Below, in pieces: positions 1 through 5,991 of a stretch of 8,843 bases of DNA; within the stretch, counting starts at the first letter, position 1, and the number at the start of each line of letters is the position of its first letter. A program made the translations under genes and the position numbers. Where the stretch lies: assembly GCA_050252545.1 (NCBI GenBank), contig JBFWKS010000170.1:1-8843 (forward strand), in the 5' to 3' direction. The stretch is from Patulibacter sp050252545 (GTDB lineage: Bacteria; Actinomycetota; Thermoleophilia; Solirubrobacterales; Solirubrobacteraceae). The notes under the pieces were generated by a model. The model searched no databases. It worked only from the letters and a program-made list of their open reading frames with translations, and had not been told where the DNA came from.

Positions 1-1
1 G

Positions 2-1627
2 ACCGCGCCCGACCTGCACGACGCCCTCGCCCGGGCCGCCGCGTCGGGTCTGACGATCACGCCGGGACGGGAGGACGTGGCCGCGCTCGTCGGCGACTAC
101 GACCTGGTCCCGATCGCCGCGCGCACCATCGACGACACCGAGACGCCCGTGTCGGCGTTCCTCAAGCTCCGCGCCGCCCACCCGGGCGAGCCGGCGTTCC
201 TGCTGGAGAGCGCCGACCAGGGCCGCGTCGGGCGCTACTCGTTCCTGGGAGTGCGCCCGGCCGAGACGATCGTCTGGCGCCTGGGCGACCCGGGCGATCC
301 GTACGCCGTCGCGCGCGACACCGTCGGTGGGGGGCGGCGCGTGGCCCCGGTCGCGGACCTGCCGCCATTCGTCGGCGGCGCCGTCGGCGTCTTCGCCTAC
401 GACCTCGTCCGCACCGTCGAGCCGCTCGGGGATCCCAACCCCGACCCGCTCGGCACCCCCGACCTGGCGCTGCAGGTCACCGACGCGATGGTCGTCTTCG
501 ACCACCTGCAGCACACGATCACCCTGCTGGCCCCGGTCCGGCTGGACGACGACGCGCCCGGCACGCTCGCGGAGCGTCACGCCGCAGCGATCCGACGGAT
601 CGTCGACCTGCACGAGGTGCTCCGGGCGCCGGTGCCGGACCAGCGGCCCGCCGTCGAGCCGGACCCGGCCGGGGCGACGGGCGTCGACGGTCCCGCCGCA
701 CCGACGGGGTCCGTCACCCACGGACGGGCGGAGCAGCCGCCCCCGGCTGCGGGCGGCATCGTCGCCGGTCCGCCGACCGTCCCCGAGTGGACGTCCAACC
801 ACACCCGCCCGGAGTTCGAGGCGATGGTGTCGCGGATCATCGAGTACGTCCACGCCGGGGACGCGTTCCAGGTGGTGCCGTCGCAGCGCTGGTCGGCCGA
901 GCTGGGCATCGATCCCTTCGCCGTCTACCGCGGCCTGCGGGTCGTCAACCCGTCGCCGTACATGTACTACCTCGACTTCGGGGACTGGCAGGTCGTCGGT
1001 GCCAGCCCCGAGCCGCTCGTGACCGTCCGCGACCGCGAGATCGCGATGCGACCGATCGCCGGCACCCGCCCGCGCGGCGCCACGCCGGCCGAGGACGCCG
1101 AGCTGGCCGCCGGCATGCTCGCCGACGAGAAGGAGCGCGCCGAGCACGTCATGCTCGTCGACCTGTCGCGCAACGACCTCGGTCGCGTGTGCGAGTACGG
1201 GTCGGTCAGCGTCGACGAGCTCATGGTCGTGGAGACGTACTCCCACGTCCTGCACATCGTCTCGGCGGTGTCCGGCACGCTGCGCGAGGAGGTCACCGCC
1301 ACCGACGCGCTGCGCTCGGTGCTGCCGGCCGGCACCCTGTCGGGCGCACCGAAGGTCCGGGCGATGCAGATCATCGACGAGCTCGAGCCGGTCAAGCGTG
1401 GGGGCTACGGCGGCGCGGTCGGGTACCTGTCGTGGTCGGGGGACCTGGACAGCTGCATCCACATCCGCACCGCGGTCTTCAAGGACGGCGTCTGCCACGT
1501 GCAGGCCGGCGGCGGCACCGTCGCCGACGCCCGGCCCGACTACGAGTACGAGGAGTCGGTCAACAAGTCCCGTGCGATCCGACGCGCCGTCGAGGTCGCG
1601 CTCGAGCAGCGGGGGTGGCACGGATGA
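2..1627 (+). CDS. trpE: Anthranilate synthase component I (5' end outside window)
   Basis: Converts chorismate to anthranilate, using ammonia supplied by TrpG; first committed step of tryptophan synthesis, cytoplasmic. Numbering here starts from the GTG at 77. The feedback-binding motif LLES is at 42-45. The chorismate-binding core follows a Pro/Gly/Ala-rich linker at about 184-236. PIAGTRPRG (326-334) has Ala328, where PabB enzymes carry Lys, so this is TrpE. AEHVMLVDLSRNDLGRV (355-371), His393, PAGTLSGAPK (417-426) and EESVNKS (492-498) are intact; Glu356 and Glu493 sit where Mg2+ ligands are expected. Start: GTG 77 has GGGAGG only 2 nt upstream, and the frame stays open to the left edge with 24 of 26 codons ending in G/C. 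The upstream residues TITPGREDV resemble the N-terminal SRED-type segment of actinobacterial TrpE. The true start is therefore probably outside the window. The stop overlaps trpG by ATGA. Confidence 0.95.
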   Translation, partial: TAPDLHDALARAAASGLTITPGREDVAALVGDYDLVPIAARTIDDTETPVSAFLKLRAAHPGEPAFLLESADQGRVGRYSFLGVRPAETIVWRLGDPGDPYAVARDTVGGGRRVAPVADLPPFVGGAVGVFAYDLVRTVEPLGDPNPDPLGTPDLALQVTDAMVVFDHLQHTITLLAPVRLDDDAPGTLAERHAAAIRRIVDLHEVLRAPVPDQRPAVEPDPAGATGVDGPAAPTGSVTHGRAEQPPPAAGGIVAGPPTVPEWTSNHTRPEFEAMVSRIIEYVHAGDAFQVVPSQRWSAELGIDPFAVYRGLRVVNPSPYMYYLDFGDWQVVGASPEPLVTVRDREIAMRPIAGTRPRGATPAEDAELAAGMLADEKERAEHVMLVDLSRNDLGRVCEYGSVSVDELMVVETYSHVLHIVSAVSGTLREEVTATDALRSVLPAGTLSGAPKVRAMQIIDELEPVKRGGYGGAVGYLSWSGDLDSCIHIRTAVFKDGVCHVQAGGGTVADARPDYEYEESVNKSRAIRRAVEVALEQRGWHG

Positions 1628-2214
1628 CCCGCGTGCTCGTCATCGACAACTACGACTCCTTCACCTACAACCTGGTGCAGGAGCTCGGCGAGCTGGGGGG
1701 CGAGCTGCACGTCGTGCGGCACGACAAGGCCACGGTGGACGAGCTGCTGGGTGGGGGAGGGCCGTGCCCGTACGACCGCGTCGTCGTCTCACCCGGACCG
1801 TGCACCCCGGACGACGCCGGGATCTCGCTGGAGGCCGTGCGGCGGTTCCCGGAGGCGGGGATCCCGCTGCTGGGCGTGTGCCTGGGGCATCAGGCGCTCG
1901 GCCAGGCGTTCGGCGGCCGGGTCGTCCGGCACGAGCCGGTCCACGGCAAGACCTGCGAGATCACCCACGACGGCCGCTCGATCTACCGGGATCTGCCCGA
2001 CCCGGTCGTCGTCGGCCGGTACCACTCGCTCGTCGTCGACGAGGCGACGCTGCCGGACTGCTTCGAGGTCACGGCCCGTGGTGGGGGCGTCATCCAGGGA
2101 ATCCGGCACCGCGAGCTGCCGGTCGAGGGGGTGCAGTTCCATCCCGAGTCGGTCCTGACGCCCGACGGGATGGGGATGCTCGGCCGGTTCCTCGCCGCCG
2201 GCGTCGCGCGCTGA
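1624..2214 (+). CDS. trpG: Anthranilate synthase component II, glutamine amidotransferase
   Basis: Class I glutamine amidotransferase subunit of 196 residues, a normal length. It hydrolyses glutamine and passes ammonia to TrpE. The N-terminus VLVIDNYDSFTYNLVQ is typical of TrpG/PabA. The oxyanion region SPGPCTP is at 56-62, the nucleophile elbow GVCLGHQ at 84-90 has Cys86, and VQFHPES (170-176) supplies His173 and Glu175 of the triad. The ATG lies inside the trpE stop (ATGA), with a G-rich ribosome-binding stretch at 1611-1618 about 5 nt upstream, so the two subunits are translationally coupled. In many bacteria one TrpG/PabA also serves folate synthesis; no pabB is in view, so that cannot be judged here. 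The stop codon lies in the loop of a short GCGC/GCGC hairpin at 2208-2219, too weak to call a terminator. Confidence 0.96.
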   Translation: MTRVLVIDNYDSFTYNLVQELGELGGELHVVRHDKATVDELLGGGGPCPYDRVVVSPGPCTPDDAGISLEAVRRFPEAGIPLLGVCLGHQALGQAFGGRVVRHEPVHGKTCEITHDGRSIYRDLPDPVVVGRYHSLVVDEATLPDCFEVTARGGGVIQGIRHRELPVEGVQFHPESVLTPDGMGMLGRFLAAGVAR

Positions 2215-2276
2215 AGCGCCGGAGGGGCCGATCGGGAGATAACGGCGTACACCATCGCCATGTTCACAACTTGGCC

Positions 2277-2306
2277 TTGACTGTCCACCTCCCGGCGGGG
2301 TAGAAG
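2277..2306 (+). promoter_or_regulatory. Putative sigma-A-type promoter for the exported repeat protein
   Basis: TTGACT at 2277-2282 and TAGAAG at 2301-2306 are separated by 18 bp. The -35 matches five of six consensus bases, and the -10 fits the relaxed actinobacterial pattern. A start near 2312-2314 would leave a leader of about 56-58 nt before the ATG at 2370. The preceding stretch (about 2238-2282) is less GC-rich than its surroundings. This is a motif reading only, with no transcript evidence. Confidence 0.5.
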
Positions 2307-2369
2307 CTCCCCTGCAGCACGACTGGGCGCATCGCGTCCGGCACGACGTGGGGAATCGACCGGGGGGTC

Positions 2370-5300
2370 ATGGTGGTTCGACGTATGCGGAGGCGCACGG
2401 CCAGTGCGCTCGTAGTGGTGGTGGCGGCGGTGACGGCGCTGGTGACGGTGGCACCGGCCCAGGCGCTGCTCGGACTCGGACGATCAAACTCGTCGACGCC
2501 CGGACCCGACCCGATCAGCCAGCTGTTCGGCAACCTCACCGGCACGTCCGGGCTGGGCGGGCTCCTGCAGAGCGTGCTCTGCACCCCGGTGAGCGTCGTG
2601 GACGGACTCGTCCGCGCGACCGGCGGCAATCCCGTCAGCGACGGCCTTGCCCAGCTGACCGGTGGGCTGACGACCCTCACCTGCAACAGCGGGATCCTCG
2701 ACTACCGGATCCAGACGACGTACAAGCGGCCCGACGGCACGACCGTCACCCGCACCGTGGTCGCCGAGCTCGGCGTCCCGCGCCCGATCAACCTCGACGA
2801 CGACTCCGCGCCCGACGCGGTCGCGACGATCTCGCTCGCGGGTGGCAACGACGTCGGCCTCAAGGTCGGCCGCATCCACGGCGAGACGGCGCACCTGCCC
2901 GTCGCGGTCGAGGCGATCATCGGCAACCCCAACGGCACGTTGCTGGAGGGCCGCTCGCTGAGCGTCGGCTTCGACTCCACCGACGACAACATGCCCAACG
3001 AGCTGAACATCACGACGCCGATGGACACGATCCTGCGGCCGTCGCCGAAGTTCACCGCCAAGGTCACGCAGTCCGGACCGGGCGAGACGGTCGGCATCAC
3101 CGCCGGCACGTTCAAGGGCGTCATCGACGACCGTCGCGACGATACGCGGCTGCGCCTCGACTACGGCGCGTCGCCCGAGCGGTCCGACCTGACCGTCGAC
3201 ACCGGCACGCCGCTGAAGGTCCAGGCGACGACGACGCACCCCGGCAAGCCGCTGAAGGCGACGGTGACGCACGACCGGCTCAAGGCCGTCGTCGGCGTCG
3301 ACGTGCTGCCGGCCAAGCTCGACGTGACCGCCGACCAGGACGCCGGCGTCGTGACCTACGACGGCAACGGCACGTCCGTCGAGCGGCTCACCGCCGACGT
3401 GCGCGCGCGTGACGGCTTCATCTCCGGCCTGCAGCGACTGCACGCCGACCTTTCCGGCCTGCCCGTCGCGGGCTCCGTGCGGTTCTCGGGCGGCTCCGAC
3501 GAGGGCATCACCCTGAAGGCCGATCCCGAGATCGGGCTCGTGGACGTCCGCGCATCGGGCATCGACGAGGAGTACCCGACGGTGCCGGGCCCCGACGGTG
3601 ACAACGGCGTCTTCGCCGACACCACCGGCGAGGCGATGCGGATCGCGGCGCGGATCAAGCGCCTGCAGAGCGTCGAGTTCTCGGCCGACCCGGTGTCGCT
3701 GGCGGTCCAGACCGGCGAGGCCGGCCCGTTCCGCGTCGACGCCCGGATCCCGGGCGAGGGCTCCGAGCCCGCGCGGGTCGAGGCCTCGGTCCTCGACCTG
3801 CCCGAGTCGTTCCGCATCGGCCTCGGTGCCGATGAGGCCAACCCGAAGCTCACCTACGAGGGCTCCGCGGCGGTCGACCGGTTCGACCTCGACGCCACGA
3901 ACCTGCCGCTCATCGACGGTGCCGATCGGCTCCGTGTCCGCCTGAAGGGCCTGCCGCAGCAGGGGGCCATCGGCCTCGGCGGTGAGAGCGAGGACGGCGG
4001 CCTGTCGGTCGTCGCCGACGGCGGCATCGGCGAGCTGCTGGTGCAGGCCACCGGCGGGGGAGAGGAGTTCCCCGAGGTGCCCGGTGCCGAGGACGGCCAC
4101 GGCGCGTTCCTCGACACGACCGGCGACAGGTTCCGCCTGGCCCTGCGGGTCTTCGACCTGGAGGCGATCACGGTGAACCCGTCGCCGCTGGTGCTCGAGG
4201 CCAAGACCGGCAGCGTCCGTCCGTTCCAGGTGAAGGCCCGGATCGCGGGCTCGACCCTCGGCGGCGGTGACGACGACGGCGGCACCCCGGGCGGTGGCAC
4301 GCCCGGTGGTGGCGACGACGGCGAGAACCCGGGTGGCGACGACGGCGGCGAGAGCCCCGGCGGCGAGACGCCCGAGACCTGCCCGACGTCCTCGACGCCC
4401 GGTGGTGGCGACGACGAGCCCGGTGAGCCGGGAGAGCCCGGTGAACCCGGGGAACCGGGAGAGCCCGGAGAGCCCGGTGAGCCGGGAGAGCCCGGAGACG
4501 AGGACGGCGTGATCTCGATCGACGCCACCGTCCGCGATCTGCCGCGCGAGTTCCGGCTCGGCCTCGGCGATCTGGCCGACGGCGGCTCCGAGCTCACCTA
4601 CACCGGATCCGATCCGGTCGGTGAGATCACGCTCAAGGCCGGCGGGATCGAGGTCCTCGAGGGTGCCGACAGCATCGAGGCGGCGATCCGCCGGGTGCCG
4701 CGGGCGTTCTCGCTGGCCCTGCCGGATCGCACCGTCGACTGTGACGCGCCGCTGGCCTCGCTGACCGTGCCGGACGACGAGGAGGCCATCGGCGAGCTGC
4801 GCCTGGCGGCCGGCTCGGTCGACATGCCGGTCACCGGCCTCGAGGAGGACGGCACGCCGATCCCCTCGATCGAGGACGAGCTGCGCTACAGCAGCGACGG
4901 CGGGTTCAAGGTCGGCGTCCGGCTCACGGGCCTCCGTGGCCTGGCGCTGAACGTCGATCCGATCGACCTGCTGTTCCGGCAGGACGCCACGAGCAAGCCG
5001 ATCACGATCGACGCCGAGATGCCGCAGGCGGAGGGCGAGGCGGCCCGGATCACGGGCAAGCTGTCCAAGCCGTCGGAGATGACCCGCATCCGTGCGCTCG
5101 TCGCCGAGGGTGAGCCGACCCGGCTGATCTTCGACAACGCGTCGAACCTCGCCCGGCTCGACATGGAGGCCACCGGACTCGGGGGCCTCGGAGACGTCGA
5201 CCTGTCGCTGGAGAACCTCCCGCGCACGCTCAACGTCTGCGTCGACGCCGGTCCGCTCTGCCGCCGCCCGAACCCCACGCTGCTCTCGGGCGGCAACGGT

Positions 5301-5795
5301 GGCGGCGACAACCGGCCCTACGCGGCGATGGTGTCGCTGGACTTCGACGACGAGGGCACCCAGCAGTCCGGCCTGACGACGTTCAACGCGTCGCTGCCCA
5401 TCGATGGGGCGCCGGTCGCGGTGGAGAACATGCGGTTCCGCAACCTGTCGATGGACATGGGCCAGGGGTCGCCGTTCAGCTACCTGACCCAGCAGGTCCC
5501 GCGGCTGTACATGTTCATGGACTCCCGCAACCAGCAGTTCGTGATCAACGACATCCGCTACCCGGGCGTGCTCGAGCACTTCCGCATCGGCACCGACGCG
5601 TCGCCCGCCCGGGCGACGGTCCGTCACGCCTGGCTGAAGGGGTCGAAGGGCTTCCTCGGCAGCCAGCTGGACAAGCTCTCCAGCGGTTCGATGGCGTGCG
5701 GCGGGCGGTCCGAGCTCATCGCGAACCTCGGGATCCTCGGGAACGTGAACGTCCTGAACTTCCCGGTCCTGGGGGCGATCATCCCGCTCTGCTGA
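2370..5795 (+). CDS. Large exported beta-rich repeat protein, family not recognised
   Basis: Protein of 1141 residues; I do not recognise a named family. Residues 1-32 form a clear Sec-type signal peptide: Arg-rich n-region, Val/Ala core, cleavage after AQA at 30-32. Next come an N-terminal region (33-about 225) with Cys71 and Cys105, then diverged repeats at about 302-461, 468-626, 714-885 and a half unit at 891-960. An 87-residue Gly/Asp/Pro-rich linker (627-713) splits repeats 2 and 3. A non-repetitive domain (about 980-1141) ends in Cys1141. Alternating hydrophobic residues suggest an elongated beta structure. I see no sortase motif, lipobox or C-terminal membrane helix, so it is probably secreted or loosely wall-associated. 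Eight cysteines (71, 105, 671, 791, 957, 964, 1110, 1141) could form disulfides. Codon bias matches its neighbours. A G-run at 2362-2367 lies very close to the ATG; ATG 2385 is an alternative start that keeps the signal peptide. Confidence 0.85.
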   Translation: MVVRRMRRRTASALVVVVAAVTALVTVAPAQALLGLGRSNSSTPGPDPISQLFGNLTGTSGLGGLLQSVLCTPVSVVDGLVRATGGNPVSDGLAQLTGGLTTLTCNSGILDYRIQTTYKRPDGTTVTRTVVAELGVPRPINLDDDSAPDAVATISLAGGNDVGLKVGRIHGETAHLPVAVEAIIGNPNGTLLEGRSLSVGFDSTDDNMPNELNITTPMDTILRPSPKFTAKVTQSGPGETVGITAGTFKGVIDDRRDDTRLRLDYGASPERSDLTVDTGTPLKVQATTTHPGKPLKATVTHDRLKAVVGVDVLPAKLDVTADQDAGVVTYDGNGTSVERLTADVRARDGFISGLQRLHADLSGLPVAGSVRFSGGSDEGITLKADPEIGLVDVRASGIDEEYPTVPGPDGDNGVFADTTGEAMRIAARIKRLQSVEFSADPVSLAVQTGEAGPFRVDARIPGEGSEPARVEASVLDLPESFRIGLGADEANPKLTYEGSAAVDRFDLDATNLPLIDGADRLRVRLKGLPQQGAIGLGGESEDGGLSVVADGGIGELLVQATGGGEEFPEVPGAEDGHGAFLDTTGDRFRLALRVFDLEAITVNPSPLVLEAKTGSVRPFQVKARIAGSTLGGGDDDGGTPGGGTPGGGDDGENPGGDDGGESPGGETPETCPTSSTPGGGDDEPGEPGEPGEPGEPGEPGEPGEPGEPGDEDGVISIDATVRDLPREFRLGLGDLADGGSELTYTGSDPVGEITLKAGGIEVLEGADSIEAAIRRVPRAFSLALPDRTVDCDAPLASLTVPDDEEAIGELRLAAGSVDMPVTGLEEDGTPIPSIEDELRYSSDGGFKVGVRLTGLRGLALNVDPIDLLFRQDATSKPITIDAEMPQAEGEAARITGKLSKPSEMTRIRALVAEGEPTRLIFDNASNLARLDMEATGLGGLGDVDLSLENLPRTLNVCVDAGPLCRRPNPTLLSGGNGGGDNRPYAAMVSLDFDDEGTQQSGLTTFNASLPIDGAPVAVENMRFRNLSMDMGQGSPFSYLTQQVPRLYMFMDSRNQQFVINDIRYPGVLEHFRIGTDASPARATVRHAWLKGSKGFLGSQLDKLSSGSMACGGRSELIANLGILGNVNVLNFPVLGAIIPLC
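3273..3752 (+). repeat. Protein repeat unit 1 of the exported protein
   Basis: Residues about 302-461. Its second half, from DGDNGVFADTTGEAMRIAAR through GPFRVDARIPG, aligns with unit 2 (DGHGAFLDTTGDRFRLALR through RPFQVKARIAG). Its first half carries the shared pattern of an LP dipeptide, a beta stretch, a TY step and a later GLP turn. The repeat is visible only in the protein, not as direct DNA identity, so it is old. Confidence 0.65.
3771..4247 (+). repeat. Protein repeat unit 2 of the exported protein
   Basis: Residues about 468-626. It opens with LDLPESFRIGLG and KLTYEGSAAVDRFDL, which match RDLPREFRLGLG and ELTYTGSDPVGEITL at the start of unit 3. It closes with the TGSVRPFQVKARIAG segment that matches the end of unit 1. 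It therefore links the other two units and defines a period of about 160 residues. Confidence 0.7.
4248..4508 (+). other. Low-complexity Gly/Asp/Pro-rich linker within the exported protein
   Basis: Residues about 627-713 between repeat units 2 and 3. It is dominated by Gly, Asp, Glu and Pro, with recurrent GGG, DDG and TPGGG patterns, one Cys (671), and a perfect run of Glu-Pro-Gly triplets at its C-terminal end. It is probably disordered or extended and strongly acidic. It interrupts an otherwise continuous repeat series, which points to an insertion or in-frame expansion. Confidence 0.8.
4416..4496 (+). repeat. Nine tandem Glu-Pro-Gly codon triplets (9-bp unit)
   Basis: Nine consecutive 9-bp units of the form GAR CCN GGN encode residues 683-709. 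Third bases vary (GAG/GAA, CCC/CCG, GGT/GGA/GGG), but units 1-3 and 7-9 are identical over 26 bp (4416-4441 and 4470-4495), which indicates internal duplication. Read in the Gly-Glu-Pro register, the protein has collagen-like Gly-X-Y triplets. The run is short for a stable triple helix. Confidence 0.9.
4509..5024 (+). repeat. Protein repeat unit 3 of the exported protein
   Basis: Residues about 714-885, slightly longer than units 1 and 2 because of an insertion around 785-835 that holds Cys791. The first half (VRDLPREFRLGLG, ELTYTGS, LEGADSIEAAI) closely follows unit 2. The second half (GGFKVGVRLTGLRGLALNVD, then SKPITIDAEMP) follows the corresponding parts of units 1 and 2 more loosely. Confidence 0.6.
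5040..5249 (+). repeat. Partial repeat unit 4 of the exported protein
   Basis: Residues about 891-960 resemble only the first half of a unit: a strand, a short turn, then EPTRLIFDNASNLARLDME and a DVDLSLENLPRTLNV segment, in the positions held by LTYEGS, VDRFDLDAT and LRVRLKGLP in unit 2. A Cys pair (957, 964) follows, and then the sequence changes character into the C-terminal domain. Confidence 0.45.
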
Positions 5796-5808
5796 TCGGG
5801 ACGGGTGA

Positions 5809-5830
5809 GGGCGGTCCCTCGGGACCGCCC
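5809..5830 (+). terminator. Hairpin after the exported-protein gene, likely terminator
   Basis: A 9-bp perfect GC-rich stem (GGGCGGTCC / GGACCGCCC) with a 4-nt loop at 5818-5821, starting 14 nt after the stop codon. No T-run follows, as is common for terminator-like hairpins in high-GC genomes. Whether it terminates alone cannot be told from sequence. Confidence 0.55.
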
Positions 5831-5848
5831 GTCACGCGCACGGGTCGC

Positions 5849-5893
5849 CCACGGGCCCCGGAGTCGGCAGGTCGCCGGCCCCGGGGCCCGTGG
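5849..5893 (+). terminator. Second, larger inverted repeat between the exported-protein gene and trpD
   Basis: Perfect 13-bp arms at 5849-5861 and 5881-5893 enclose 19 nt that can form a smaller CGGC/GCCG stem (5865-5868 with 5874-5877). No T-run follows. It may be a tandem terminator that insulates trpDC, or a structured regulatory element. No run of tandem Trp codons is nearby, so classical trp attenuation is not supported. Confidence 0.5.
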
Positions 5894-5974
5894 TCGTCCG
5901 TGCGGCGGGAGGAACGGGCGCCCGCATCCGGGATCGGTGCCCGAACGCGACGGCCCGGTGACCCGCCGATGGAC

Positions 5975-5980
5975 TACCCT
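5975..5980 (+). promoter_or_regulatory. Possible -10 element for trpDC
   Basis: TACCCT fits the TANNNT pattern of actinobacterial -10 elements and ends 11 nt before the trpD ATG at 5992. That would give a leaderless or nearly leaderless mRNA. It agrees with the absence of a Shine-Dalgarno sequence before that ATG. No convincing -35 is present at 16-19 bp upstream, so confidence is low. Confidence 0.35.
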
Positions 5981-5991
5981 TCAGCGATTCC

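Noticed and set aside
787..1623. Upstream in-frame extension of trpG through trpE
   Set aside because: The frame is open only because GC-rich DNA has few stops. The trpG family N-terminus begins exactly at 1624, and the upstream translation is Arg-rich noise.
2371..2376. TGGTGG, tandem Trp codons near a trp gene, as a possible leader peptide
   Set aside because: It is out of frame at the start of the exported-protein gene, with no short open frame or attenuator-like hairpin around it.
2348..3412. A 354-codon + strand frame overlapping the start of the exported-protein gene
   Set aside because: It is a shadow in another frame, Arg/His/Gly-rich, with no signal peptide or recognisable motif.
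4416..4496. The 9-bp tandem repeats as a CRISPR array or protein-binding iterons
   Set aside because: The units are contiguous without spacers, lie inside a coding frame, and vary at synonymous positions as expected for a coding repeat.
2484..5627. A 1047-codon open frame on the - strand, opposite the exported-protein gene
   Set aside because: It is an antisense shadow of a high-GC gene. Its product is dominated by Arg, Gly, Ala and Val without a fold-like pattern, while the + strand frame has a signal peptide, ordered repeats and proper third-position bias.
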